Positions 1 to 11,425 of a DNA stretch of 64,000 nt are shown one piece after another. This DNA is from Caenorhabditis elegans (taxonomy: Eukaryota; Nematoda; Chromadorea; Rhabditida; Rhabditidae), in NCBI RefSeq assembly GCF_000002985.6, contig NC_003282.8, positions 3,162,001-3,226,000 on the forward strand. Direction: 5' to 3'. Every line of letters begins with the position of its first letter. Position 1 is the first letter of the stretch. The notes beneath the pieces were generated by a model. That model did not search any database, was not told the origin of the DNA, and was given only the letters and a program-made list of their open reading frames with translations. The translations under genes and the position numbers were made by a program.

Positions 1-1240
1 TAGGCAGGTAGGCACAAAAGTGGACCCACAGGCAGGCAGGTAGGCACCCAGGAAAACATGAAGTAGACTTAGTTACTCGTAAAATAGGCACGAAGGCAGG
101 CGGACTTAGACAATTGTCCATCTCCCAAACCTCCAAAACATATCAATTACCCAGACAATATTTGCGAAACCACTTGATTTTTTGGTAATCACTTTCTCTC
201 TCTCTCTGAGTCTCTATATCTCTTCAATTTCTCCAATCATCTTTTCGATCTCTCTTCAAAATGACCACAGCATACAAACCACGAATCATCGTCGGCTTAG
301 AACCCTCATTGGCAAACATGGGGTCACAGTAATCCGTCCAAATATGGACACAGTCCATTTGCATTTTTCTCACTACAGTTTCTCATATACCTAGTTCTCT
401 CCCTCACCCACCCTCACCTCGCCCAGAAATTGATCCGATTTGTGCGCGAAATTTAACACCCTCACATCGATACCCCCAAAAAATTTTGCATAGTGATGTG
501 ATGTACTTATAAAAAAGAGATTGTGGTACTGAAATGTTGTCATTTCGTTTTTTTTTTCGGTGCTCTTTCTGTGTTGACAGAAACCAATTGAAAATGTATT
601 CGAATTCTTGAAATACAATTGAATTTTATATTTAGTTCCTTTCGGAGGAACGGGTTCTCTGTTTTTTTTTCCTTGAATAACCAGAGCCTGGAAGGGAAGG
701 CAGGCATATATACCTACCTTTTGAATTTAGTGAAGGCTTGCTCTTCGGACAATTTTATGTCGCATTTTCTGTCACCAAGGAGTTTCTTAACAATAAAGAG
801 AAGTTGAAACTTTTCCCTTTTTTTGGAATTTTGAAAAATTGATTTATTTTAATTTCTAATTTACGAAAAATACCCGGGAATCTGTAGTTTTACCAAAAAT
901 GTTTGTTTTTTTCAAGAAAAAACACGAAATTTTTTAAAAACATATTAAAACAGGCATGAGGCAGGCGCATAGGTAGGTACTCAGTCTGGCAGTTGCGTAG
1001 GCAACCAGGCATGAAATAGGCAGGTAGGCATGTAGGCAGGCATAGGTTGATCATAAGTTAGTCAAGCACATTGGTAGGCACTTAACCTGACAGGCGCATA
1101 TGCAACGAGGCATAAGTTAGGCAGGTAGGTATGTAGGCAGGCATAAGTTGTTTAGGCACGAATATAGTAGGTAGGCGAGGGGTAGACGTAAGGTAGCTTA
1201 AATATGTACATGGGCAAGTGGAGGTTTTTGCAGGTTGAAT
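1..1240. repeat. GTAGGCA/TAGGCAGG degenerate tandem blocks
   Basis: Two blocks (about 1-120 and 950-1240) are made of imperfect GTAGGCA and TAGGCAGG words. The stretch between them (120-950) is AT-rich with short chance open frames and holds no gene I can support. The same CCTAC/GTAGG vocabulary returns throughout the window. Confidence 0.7.
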
Positions 1241-2029
1241 AAAACCCCTAAAAATAATATCAACAACATTTTTGGCTCCTTTTTTTTAAATTTTACTGTA
1301 ATTTAAGGTAATTGCAAAGTGAGCCAAAAATGGTGTCAATTCCTTTTGATATACTATTCCTGAAAAAGCATAAAGTATTGTCAATTTACATTCTGGTGAC
1401 CACAAATCTCTCCCCCCACGCAATGCCATCTTCAGAATCTTAATCCAATTTAATTCCTCGAAAAACTTTCAACAAATGATTTTTTTCCCACCGTCAACTT
1501 TCCAACAACTCCTACACGTTCCCATCATCATTATCCTCGTCCCCCCCCCCAACATAAGTTTTTACCAGAAAAAGAGTCCACTACCACCGCCGCCGCCCGC
1601 CAAAAAATTTTCTCACTTTTTGATGCATGGGGAAGGCTTGGGGAGAAAATGGAGGTTGAGTGCCGCCGGAGCCTCCACTCATTCACTCTCTGTGGAGCCC
1701 CTCGGTGCTCTTTTCTCTTTTCAAGCGCTTGCCGGCGCCCATCGCTTTTCTCGGTTTTGTGGTGGTCCTGTCCTTCTTCTTCTTCTTCTTCTCTCTACTC
1801 TTCCTTTTTCTTTTCTCTTTCAACTGCATTTTGTCCCCCGTCCGCTCCTCTCCTGCCAGCTTCACCTCTCTTGCTCTCTCTCTCTCTCTCTTGTCATTTT
1901 GCCATTTTACACTACTACTCAACTCGAATGATATGAAGGTCCCTTTAGTTTACAATTTTGCTGTTATCTGATAACTTTGACTCACTTACTTTTATATAGT
2001 TTCAATTTATTCAGTTACTAACTTTTATA
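1241..2029. other. Intergenic, no supported gene
   Basis: This stretch contains a small inverted pair (TTTTTGGCTC near 1270 and GAGCCAAAAA near 1320). It also has a pyrimidine-rich, relatively GC-rich stretch at 1500-1900 with CT and CTT runs. Open frames here are low-complexity Ser/Leu/Phe-rich or Lys/Arg-rich and look like products of the biased base composition. Confidence 0.5.
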
Positions 2030-2180
2030 CACGTGGTGTCAGTGAGGGTCTCATTTCGGTTTGATCTACGTAGATCAACAAAAAATGCGGGTTAAAAACG
2101 TGCTGACGTCACAATTTTTCAGGGAAAATATTCCCGCAATTTTTGTAGATCAAACCGTAATGGGACAGCCTGGCACCACG
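2030..2180. repeat. Foldback element with CACGTGGTGTCAG ends (copy 1)
   Basis: The left end reads CACGTGGTGTCAG and the right end is its complement in CTGGCACCACG. Inside are GATCTAC, AAAAAATGCGGG, a central TGACGTCAC, and the mirrored CCCGCA and GTAGATC. It is one of about nine copies in this window and is probably a short non-autonomous terminal-inverted-repeat transposon. Confidence 0.8.
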
Positions 2181-3695
2181 AATCTACGAGAAAATTGATA
2201 GACAACAATAGCCAAGATATACCGTGGCGCCTATTATTGATTTATCTTGACGAGTCTTGCCGTTTTCGTATTTTTCTTAAACATTTCGAACAGAAAACTC
2301 CAGTATCATTTTTTTCCAAATTTTCATAGCCTGCTCTATTTTTCACAATTTCGAAACTTTGCCAATCTTCATCGCCCGGCTAACATAGTGCATCGTTTGC
2401 CTACCAATTAAGGTGGGGGAGTACAGCCTGCAAATGACATCACTCTCAAGTACTCAAGTATTTCTTAATTTTATTCAAATCAGCTGTCAAATGCGGGTAG
2501 CTTTAGGGCCAGAAAATGTTGTGGTAGATATGATCTGACATTTTTGACATATCCTACCTGACTAGGGAATACATTACCTATTGGGTGGCGTTTTGAAACG
2601 AATGTGGTGTCATTGAATAGCTGATTTTATGTACTTCTCGAACATAAAAGACAATTTTTGCCGCCGACATCTAGAACTTGAGATATTTGCGTCCAAAGTT
2701 TAGTGCTGATTTCAGTTGATTTTCTACACTAACCCAATACTTTTTAACAGTTCAAAATCACCGTTTTATGGCCGAATAGTGTGTGACTTCGTCTCATGAG
2801 CAGTAAGTAGGCTGTGGGTTCGATTCCAATGCAGGGTTTAAATTTTTGCATTTTTTAAATTATTTATTTCCAGAACGAAAAACAAGTTTTAAACAGTTTT
2901 TAGAGCTTTTCAAAACTATTTTTCACTTCTCAACTAAACCACAATTGCCCTGGAAACTTTTCAGAAATTTTTATTTTGTTGAAAATTTTCACTTTTTTCT
3001 CCACCAAAACCGTTGGGAAAATTTGGCACAAAACTTTTTTTTGAAAAATTTTTTCAAAACGTACCAAATCTTGTAGAACATCATCAGTTTGCTATTTTCT
3101 ATAATTTTCAATGTTCAAGTCCTTTTTTCTGATGCTTTATTGATATTTTTTACCAAATCAATGACTGTGCAAAACATCTTGTCTTTGAAGCTATGCAGCT
3201 CCGCTGAAAAAAATCTCACAAAAAAGTGATCAACTAAAAAGTTGTTGATTTTGACTTTATCTACAACTTTTTAGTTGAACACTTTTTCAAAAAAAAATTG
3301 CTTGCCGAGATATAGAGGTTATACTTTCAAGAATATTCTAAAAATGAGTAGATCGTTTTCAAACGTTTCCAGCTTCCATAGACTAGTTAGTTATGCTAAA
3401 CAATTAGATTCGCTAGGATTTTTTCTCCAAATCTTTTAAAATCCGATTGCCAACTGCAAAGAATTCTTGCACCTGTTTTTCCATTTCCTTTCATATTTCC
3501 ATTCTCTTCAATCTTTCAGATTCTTATCATAACATAGCTCCTCTTGCCACTCACAAGATTGTATCTCTAAAGAAAGAAAAACTAAACATTTTTGAGGTCA
3601 TTTTATAGGTTTCATGGTGTTGCCTCTTTTTTTTTTTTCAATCTGATGTCATTCTTTTGTGTTAGTCTTTTGTAGACGTTTACATATTTATTAAG
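2181..3695. other. AT-rich intergenic stretch
   Basis: No gene is supported. Apart from the tRNA-like boxes at 2769-2828, it contains a short hairpin around 3230-3275 (AAAAGTTGTTGATTTTG opposite CTACAACTTTTT). Confidence 0.5.
2769..2828 (+). other. tRNA-like pol III box pair (possible tRNA pseudogene or SINE)
   Basis: TGGCCGAATAGTG at 2769 resembles an A box. GGTTCGATTCC at 2818 matches the B-box consensus (GGTTCGANTCC). Spacing is tRNA-like, and the T-arm pairs with one mismatch. I could not fold a convincing acceptor or anticodon stem, so a working tRNA is unlikely. Confidence 0.25.
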
Positions 3696-3943
3696 TACCA
3701 GCCGTGGACCGCACCTCCGGCACGGCCCCCGACTTCTGGAGCTGAAAACTAATTTTTCTGAAACTACCGTAATCATACAGTACTCCTAACATACCACTAT
3801 TGTACCACTACAGTACCCTGACTATATCCCTACACTAACCCAACTCACTATCCCTCCAGAAGCTAAAACTTTGCAGACTACAAAGACTACAAAGACTACA
3901 AACTATGGACAAACGGAAAAAGCGCTTTATATATAGTAAATGA
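3696..3943. repeat. Direct duplication, copy A
   Basis: A block of about 248 bp starts TACCAGCCGTGGACC, carries a CTACAGTACC core and ends AAGCGCTTTATATATAG. It is repeated with a few substitutions at 4195-4443 in the same orientation, with about 250 bp of unrelated sequence between. It looks like a dispersed repeat present twice. Confidence 0.8.
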
Positions 3944-4194
3944 CAAGTTGTAGTGATAACAAACCCTCGCTCCACCGGCTTCCTTATACAAATCTTTGTA
4001 TTCAATCGTGGCTTGGCCCCAACCACCACCACCACGACAGCTATAAATCTTGCATCTTTGCCATTTCGCTGTCCCAGTGATTGAAACCAATTACTCAAAG
4101 AGATTTGCTCTCGAGATACGCTAGCAAATAGAATAATTCTGAAATTCTGAAATGTCAACGTTGTTGGCACCGGCGCCCTTTTTGATTATATATA

Positions 4195-4443
4195 TACCAG
4201 CCGTGGACCGCACCTTCGGCGCGGCCTCCGACTTCTGGGGCTGAAAATTAATTTTTCTGAAACTACCGTAACCCTACAGTATTCCTACCGTACCACTATT
4301 GTACCACTACAGTACCCCGACTCTATCCCTACACTAACCCTAACTCACTATCCCTCCAGAAGCCAAAACTTCACAGACTACAAAGACTACATAGACTACA
4401 AACTATGGACACACAGAATAAGCGCTTTATATATAGTAAATGA
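4195..4443. repeat. Direct duplication, copy B
   Basis: This is the second copy of the 3696-3943 block, with the same start and end words and scattered substitutions. Open frames crossing it are repeat-derived. Confidence 0.8.
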
Positions 4444-4470
4444 TTTTTTAAAGCTTCCTGAGTATAAGCT

Positions 4471-4660
4471 CAAGCCTACACCTAAGCCTAAACTTAAGCC
4501 TAAACCTAAGTCTAGGGCTGGATCAAGGCCTTGGATGCCTATGTATATTCCTATGCCTATGCATATGCCTAAGCCTAAGCCTAAGCCTATGCCTACGCCT
4601 AAGCCTAAGCCTAAACAAAAACCTACGCCTATGCCTAAGACTAGGCCTATACTTACGCCC
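4471..4660. repeat. Interstitial telomere-like (GCCTAA)n variants
   Basis: Hexamers GCCTAA, GCCTAT and GCCTAC alternate over about 190 bp, including consecutive AAGCCTAAGCCTAAGCCTA. GCCTAA is the complement of the nematode telomere unit TTAGGC, so the G-rich strand is the minus strand. The array is degenerate, unlike a true telomere. Confidence 0.7.
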
Positions 4661-5031
4661 AAAATAGGCCACGCTTTACTGCAAACTCTAAAATGTCATG
4701 TTTGGAAGCTTGTGAGACCCTTCTACATCCATTTATATTTCAATTTCGTGCCGCGCAAAAATTCTGTACCGCTCCACCCGGCGTGACAAAAACGAGTTAG
4801 ATATGTATGTATTTCATTTTGTACACACACATGTTTCGTGGGTGTCAACAACGGATTTTTGCGCGATGGTAGCAAATTTGTCACAAATTTTGGCCTTTTT
4901 TTGAAATATTTTATCATTTACCAAGTTATCAGAAAAATCATTCCTGTGCTAAAACATCACGTATTGGTACAAAATGAAGACCGCTCCTAACACGATTAAA
5001 TGCCATATCAATGAACTTCGTGCGTCACACG

Positions 5032-5053
5032 CACACACACACACACACACACA
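5032..5053. repeat. (CA)n microsatellite
   Basis: A run of about 11 CA dinucleotides. Confidence 0.9.
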
Positions 5054-5433
5054 ATTAGTTAAAATCAAATCGGAACGAGATAGTGAGTGAGTGTAAATTT
5101 AGAAAATAATGAATGTAGTTTTCGAAAAGAATTACGAACTAAAACACGTCATTTTGGAAACAGTGGAGGTGAGAGATGAGAGAGAAAGACTAGGTAAACA
5201 CAGTTTGTTTCGACAGAAATATTGAGGGAAGGCGTCATTTTTCATTTTCGACACTCGGGGGTTCACTGATGTTGAGCAACAACATTCTTTGTTTTTTTTC
5301 GCTGGTTTTTAAAAATATGTTTTCGCCGATTTTCCTTCTATTTACTATTACTTCTTTAAAGCGTTGATTTTGAACAAAAACTGTTGGCGCCTGAAAACCA
5401 CGTGTCTTGATCGGAAATTTTCATTTCCGCCAG

Positions 5434-6205
5434 TTTGTCGATTTGTCAATTTGCCGGAAATTTTGATTTTCGGCAAATTGCCAATTTGCCGATTTACCGG
5501 AAATTTTCATTTCAGCCAGTTTGCCGATTTTTCAATTTGCCGGAAATTTTGATTTTCGGCAAATTGCCAATTTGCCGTTTGCCGGAAATTTTCATTTCAG
5601 CCAGTTTGCCGATTTGTCAATTTGCCGATTTGCTGGAAATTTTCATTTCCGTCTGTTTGTCGATTTGTCAATTTGCCGGAAATTTAGATTTTCGGCAAAT
5701 TGCCAATTTGCCGTTTGCCGGAAATTTTCATTTCAGCCAGTTTGTCGATTTGTCAATTTGCCGGAAATTTTGATTTTCGGCAAATTGCCAATTTGCCGAT
5801 TTGCCGGAAATTTTCATTTCAGCCAGTTTGCCGATTTTTCAATTTGCCGGAAATTTTGATTTTTGGCAAATTGGCAATTTGCCGATTTGCCGATTTGCCG
5901 GAAAATTCGATTTTCGGCAAATTTGTCGATTTGCCGTTTGCCGAACATTAATTTGCCGGAAGTTTTCAGAGGGATTTTTATAAGACGGAAACACTGTGCC
6001 TTTTTGAAATTTTTTTCCCGTTTTCTTTAGGTATTTCCATAGAATTTGCTTGCTTTTCAAGATAGATGTAGGAACATTTATAGGATGCGTACAATTTTGC
6101 CGATTAAAATTGAAATTCTGAAATTTCCAATAAAATGTTCAAAACCACAAAATTTCCGGCAATAGCCGTTTTCCTCCGGCAATTTGCAGATTTGTCGATT
6201 TGCCG
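5434..6205. repeat. TTTGCCGA/TTTGCCGG minisatellite-like element
   Basis: Units built from TTTGCCGATTTGCCGGAAAT alternate with CATTTC-AGCCAG and GATTTTCGGCAAATTGCC to about 5960, with a short tail near 6170-6205. The array is read-through in several frames because its units lack stops. It belongs to the TTTGCCG family found at least eight more times in the window. Confidence 0.85.
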
Positions 6206-7105
6206 AAAAATATCTACTATAGTCTCTAAGGCCGAATTACAGTAAGGCAGGTGTGCCTACAAGTCACTGTAAAAAAATTTGGATACAAAAGTTCAAAAGT
6301 CAACAAATATCGAATTTCATGCCACTCATAGAATTGTTGAGTACAACCGTTCTCATAGTATTTTCTCGAGTTCCAACTTGTTTCAACTTTTATCCAGTGT
6401 CTAATAGTAAGTCCTAGATCTTATCAGTTTTTACTCGTTAATACATATATCGCATTTTTGGAAAGACTTTACTTTATCGGAAGGTCTCACCACGATATAC
6501 TGACATTTTTATTGCTTTTAGTTCCAAGTCACAGACTTTCTAGATTTTAGAGCACTTGTTCATTGCACATTTCATCAATGGTATCAAAAGTAACTAGTTA
6601 GTTTTCGAGAGGCTACGTTTCAACAAACAATCTTAGATAGCAATTTTGCCATATAGTTCAACAAGAGTTCAAATTGCTGATTTTCAATTTCAAACACTAT
6701 AGTTATGGCCTAGAAAACCCTAAAACATGTGCCTAGACTCTCCATCACTTTGATCAAAGTTTTATATTTTTTATATTCTGATTCTCCGACGAATCTTTTT
6801 TTTTTGATTGCTCATCTAGTCACCTACCATCTGGTAATGATCTAAGCCGTAAATTCGGACGGCATGTGAAACTGATCCGATCTTATTTTCTTCTTCCTTC
6901 TTCTTCTTCTTCTTCTTATTTTCCATTGGCACTGCCGTACCCCCATCGAATCTCCGTCTTCCTCATCTTCTCACACGGGGTAAGATACAGAGAGAGAGAA
7001 AGAGAGAGGGTCCCCTGGAAATGTGCACTTGTCGAGTAGTATCGGATGTCAGTTGTTGGCCCCTTTATTTCTTCAATTCGTCTGATCATCTGTTCTCTAC
7101 CAATT
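6206..7105. other. Intergenic stretch without supported gene
   Basis: AT-rich, with a CTT-repeat at about 6893-6920 and a GAGA run at about 6990-7010. I see no coding signal beyond short chance frames. Confidence 0.5.
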
Positions 7106-7349
7106 TCATATACTCTTTGCACCCTGGCCATCCAGAGATTTCGGTGGACCGCCGGATGGCAGCAGGAATTTTTCGATTTTTCGCAGCGTCTCGGATGTCA
7201 ATTCATTTTCAGATTTGTCTTTATGTCCTATTTCTTGATCTTCTATCGAACTTTCAAATTCAATTTCCTACAAAAAAAAAGAAAGCTTCTTACTTGTTCT
7301 TTCTTCGTTTCTTTCTGACGTTCCCCCATTTAGCACAACCTACCGCCAT
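7106..7349 (-). CDS. Possible small acidic protein, two exons
   Basis: Product not recognised. On the minus strand, ATG GCG at 7349-7344 is followed by a GTAGGT donor, a 76-bp intron ending TTTTTGTAG, and an open exon at 7267-7106 that ends in TGA. Intron phase agrees and the 55-residue product is acidic at the start (EIEFESS), with ETLRKIEKFLLPSGGPPK in the middle. The first exon is only two codons, so the model is fragile. The second exon may instead belong to a larger gene, since a GTGCAA donor lies just before the stop. Confidence 0.35.
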
Positions 7350-7554
7350 CTTCTTAAAATGCAAAGTTTGCACTGCCTGCCTCCTCCTCCCCGCCCGCCC
7401 GCCAGGCAATTCTTTTTTGAAAAAGCAAATACGACGGACAGACGGCGGGGCCCCGAATTCGAAACTGTCAATGAAAAGTTTTTGGCGCGTTTTGCTGCAC
7501 CGGAGCAAACTTTTAACTTTTCGCTTAACTCGTTTGCCTGCTCAGCCTAAGCTT

Positions 7555-7735
7555 TCAATGATATATAGTTCACAGTTTTCTTTGATCTCGATCTCTTGCA
7601 TTTGAAAACTATATACTGTGAATTTTTTTTTCCACGTCTACGACTTTTAAAGAAGGGCGATTGATTTTTGGGGCGCGTGGCGAGACCATTTCGTATAAAT
7701 GCGGCCTCTTTTAAAGTCGTATGTAGAAGTGGGAA
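7555..7735. repeat. Short foldback sequences
   Basis: ACTTTTAAAGAAG near 7643 and CTTTTAAAGTCG near 7709 form an inverted pair with matching flanks CCACGTCTACG and CGTATGTAGAAGTGG. A smaller pair, TATATAGTTCACAG and ACTATATACTGTGAA, lies at 7560-7622. It may be a small inverted-repeat element. Confidence 0.5.
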
Positions 7736-7945
7736 AAAACACTCAGTAGGCTTTTTTAATGTTACGCTGTGAAAAAAACATGTATCATCTGGAAGAATGT
7801 TTAGTAGCAACATTTTAAAAAGACTTGAAAATTTTTTTTCGGTAAAATATGCAGCTTTTCTTACGTTCTAAAAGTTTGTAGCCCAAAATCCATATTCCAC
7901 AGTTTCTGAGCACGTGATTTTGAATTAAACATTCTTGAAACATTC

Positions 7946-10544
7946 TCATGGAAACGCGCTCGAATCATGGGTCTCGTTAGGTATTTGCACGTGGTGCCAG
8001 ACTGTCTCATTTGGGCTTGATCTACTTAGATCATCTCGTTGGCTCTTTAAATTCTTTAATTCTGCCTCAGAATCTTGAATTTCTTGAGCAATAGCTCTAT
8101 ACTTGAAAAAGCCACCAACTTCTTCAGACTTGATAAACGATTTTTCTCTTTCAGAATGCTCGAGCTCATGCATTCTTCTATTAATTTCAGAATCTATCCG
8201 TAGAATTTCTTCAGGATCCAGCCTGGAACTAACTTTTGAAAGTATGGAAATGTTGGAAATCTGGAATATTTTGAAAAATTGAAAAAAAAACTGATTTTTT
8301 TCCTACTTAATCACTATTCTGAAAATATCTGAAATTTTTTGATCGAGTGGGTCCAAAAATTTCAGAATTTTTTTCCCAGAGCACACGTAGTGTCAGAGTG
8401 TCTCATTTCGATTCAATCTACGTAGATCTACAAAAAATGCGGGAGAAGAGTCGCAGAGTTCTCAACTAATTTCGTATGGTTAAGAACATATTGCCGTCTC
8501 ATTTTTTGGGCTAAAAATTCCCGCATTTCTTGTAGATCACGCTGTTATGGGACATCCTGACACCACGTGAGAACATTCAGTTTTACACTCCTAAACGTCA
8601 TTAAAATCAGAGAAATTCTGCATAAAAACTCTTGACAAAAAAAAAAAAAACTCTGACATAGATTTCAGTGAAAAAAATCCAGAAAATAACTTTCAGATCA
8701 TATTTTTAAGCTCTAATTTACAGATTTTTTTTTGTTTTTTGGTGAATGGAGCATTAGCAAAAACCTTTGTCTTTTGGGGAAATATTTTTATTATATTTTT
8801 TAAACAAAAACCAATTTGAAAAATAGCAAAAAATCTGAGTTTCAGACTGTGATTTCAGAAACTTTTTCAGGCCGGAAGTTTGTATGACAACTGCTCCGTT
8901 TTGAAATTTAGAGGTAGGCCACTTACGTCGTAAAATTTTCAGAAAAGTTTTCTGTGAGTCCTTTGAGCTTTTCCAGAGCAAATCGCAGTCTGCAGCTTGC
9001 CTCTGGTTGGCCAGAATATTGAATTAAAGCTTTTTCCAGTGAAAATATAATATCTTCAGCCCGTTTCTCTTGAAATTCGAATTTTCTTCTTCTCAATTTA
9101 ACCTTTTCTTTTGTCATTTCCTCGATTTCCGATACAAAATTCTTCTTGTAAGAGTCCAACTGACATTCATGAAATTCCGGTGTTCTCCAATTTTTAAATC
9201 CTTCCTTGCAATTGAAAATTTGTATTTCAACATTTTCAAAATATTCTACGATTTCCTCGAGTCCAGTTTTGCTGTGAGAAATGAAAGAGGAAATTGTTAG
9301 AAGTAACGCGATATCTTCCAAGTTCTCGAGCATATCAATCGGAGCCAACTCATGCTCTTTGTGCTCCAAAACACCACAACTTAAACAGATGATTGAAAGG
9401 TCTTTTCTCAGTGGGACCGCAATCCATTTCCCATTGTTTGAAGGTTGTTTTAGGATATCTTGAGATTGAGCACAGGTTATACAAAACTGAAGATTTTCAG
9501 AGACTTCCTTGCAGCTTGAGCAGTTTCTCTGGAATTTATATTAAAAAAAGGTTGGTTGGAAAATCAAAAATTTTAGATTTCTCGAATCTTTACTGGATAT
9601 CCCTACTTTCAGATAATTAAAAGTTGATCCGAAATCGTTTAAGTAGTCATTTTCCATCAGAAAAAAATATTAAAAAATTACAGAAGTCGTTTTTCCTCTT
9701 CAGAAAGTCTGAAAAAAATTCCGGAATGCTTAAAAACAGGACTTTAAAAGTTTTTGAAAATATACAAATTATGAGAATTTTGAGGGGGTTTATGAGAATT
9801 TTGAGGTATTTTCAAGAGATTTTTTCATTTAAAAAATCTTAAACAATTTCTTATGAGTCAAGCCTGACTTTGATGAACAATTTGAGAAACTTTCGAAAAA
9901 TGTTCAGTCGACAAAGAAATCAGAAAACAATTTTTGGCAAAAAGAACTCACAATCTTGGTTCCAGAACCTTCGAAATCTTTCTCCAATTTATTTTTTATA
10001 AGTTGATGATTTTGCAAAGCTGTACAATTGCTGATGATATTCCCAAAAGCTTCTGGGTTTTCACAAATTGGACAAGAATTTGGTGATTCTAGACCAGTTG
10101 CGCATAAAATGCAAATCGAGTGTAGGCAGGCACCGAGAACAGGGACAAGAATCGCTTCGTCATCAGGTTTTGTGATGGATTCTAAAAATTTTTTAAATTT
10201 CGAACCTCCGATTTATTTTTTATTTTTTTCTTTTTCACAAATGTCTATTTTAGATTTTTCTGAAAATCAAGAATTAGGGACCGTTTCCAAAAACTTTAAT
10301 TTTTTAAATAACTTCTTTTGAAAAATGAGAAAATTCTACACAAAACTAAATAAAAGTAGACATCAGCTTTGCCAAGAATAAGGATAAAATAAGTACTTTC
10401 CTTTTTTAGACACGCCTGCCTACCGCCTATACGTGCCTACGTGAAAGGTTAAAAAATCAACAAATTTCAATGTTAATTCTAAATCTTACCATAAAGCTTT
10501 CCACATTGAAAGCACAATAGCTCGCTTAACTTTTCCAGATTCAT
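7946..10544 (-). CDS. RING finger / B-box / coiled-coil (TRIM-like) protein
   Basis: Exons on the minus strand: 10544-10490, 10181-9952, 9528-8927, 8222-7946. All phases agree, giving 387 residues. The RING finger is complete: C11-x2-C14, C37-x-H39-x2-C42-x2-C45, C55-x2-C58. A B-box-like zinc module follows (C98, C101, C111, C114, C143, C146, H151, H154). After it comes a Glu/Lys-rich stretch likely to form coiled coil. This order is that of tripartite-motif proteins, most of which are E3 ubiquitin ligases, so ligase activity is inferred. No C-terminal substrate domain is seen. The last ~20 codons read through a fragment of a dispersed repeat (7989-8034), so the native C-terminus may have been replaced. 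The 8222 acceptor was chosen because the alternative at 8258 breaks the frame. Confidence 0.8.
7989..8034. repeat. CACGTG-type element fragment inside coding exon
   Basis: One end of the same repeat family (CACGTGGTGCCAGACTG, then TTGATCTACTTAGATCA) lies within the last exon of the RING/B-box gene and is read through as its C-terminus. Confidence 0.7.
8384..8569. repeat. CACGTG-type foldback element (copy in RING gene intron)
   Basis: It starts CACGTAGTGTCAG and ends CTGACACCACGTG, with the internal GATCTAC/AAAAAATGCGGG halves. It lies in the last intron of the RING/B-box gene. Confidence 0.8.
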
Positions 10545-10958
10545 TTTTTAGAGAAACGGACAATATCAGGTATGTAAGCACACACAAAAACTACACCAAA
10601 GAAAAAATGTTAGGTACTGATAACAGAAACACATATAACATATTATTGTGTGCAAATACAAGTGAAACGCGCTAGCATAAAAAATAATGCCTGCCTCGTG
10701 CCTATAGGCATGCCTACTCTCTGCCTACTGAAACCCAGAGAACCAGAAAATGTCGGCCGCTTCCTAACGAAGAAACTTTCAAATTAAAGTAGTTCATTAA
10801 AAAAATCTAATTTTATATCTAACTTTGTACCCGAATTTCACAATTTTTTGCAACTAGCAATTTTGTAACCAGCAATTTAATTTAATATTTTTCCTGAAAA
10901 AACGAGGTAATTGGCGGTTAGCATGACGTGTATAAAATGTGTACCACGTCTTTTCCAC
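10545..10958. other. Upstream region of the RING/B-box gene
   Basis: AT-rich with scattered CCTGCCTA words near 10690-10730. No gene seen. It probably contains the promoter of the RING gene, but no core element is clear. Confidence 0.4.
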
Positions 10959-11270
10959 GGGTGGGCGGCAAACGATTTTTTCGGCAAATGGGCAAAATGC
11001 CGGAATTGAAAATTTCCGGCAAATCGGCAAACCGGCAAGTTACTAATTTGCCGAATTTGCCGGTTTTGTATTTTTTTTTTTGGAAAAATTGTTCATACAT
11101 TCATTTTGAAAATGTAAGAAATTTCTATGAAAATATACCCAGTTTTAAGTGTTTCCGTTTCTCCGGCAAACGGCAAATCGGCAATTTGGCAAAAATCCAA
11201 ATTTTCGGCAAACCGGCAATTTGCCGAATTTATAGCCGAACTTGTCGACAACAATTGCCGCACACTCCTG
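10959..11270. repeat. TTTGCCG-family element with GGGTGGGCGGCAAA end
   Basis: The left end GGGTGGGCGGCAAACG and right end TTGCCGCACACTCCTGG are roughly mirrored. The body is CGGCAAAT/TTTGCCGA words in both orientations. Confidence 0.75.
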
Positions 11271-11279
11271 GTTGATCTT

Positions 11280-11425
11280 CACGTGGTGTCAGGTTGTCCT
11301 ATAACAGTTTGATCTACAAAAAATGCGGGAATTTTTTTCCAAAAAAAATCAGTTGAGAAGTCTGCGTTTGAAATCCCGCATTTTTTTGTAGATCACAACG
11401 AAATGGGGCATTCTGACACCACGTG
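11280..11425. repeat. CACGTG-type foldback element
   Basis: CACGTGGTGTCAGGTTGTCC at the left and TCTGACACCACGTG at the right, only 146 bp. This is a short member of the family. It supplies the end of a minus-strand open frame (11885-11349). Confidence 0.8.

Noticed and set aside
1476..1971. 151-codon and overlapping plus-strand frames
   Set aside because: Low-complexity Pro/Ser/Leu/Phe from CT-rich DNA. All three frames are open, so this is composition and not a gene.
5364..5983. Overlapping frames rich in Ile-Cys-Gln-Phe-Ala-Gly-Asn
   Set aside because: TTTGCCG minisatellite read-through.
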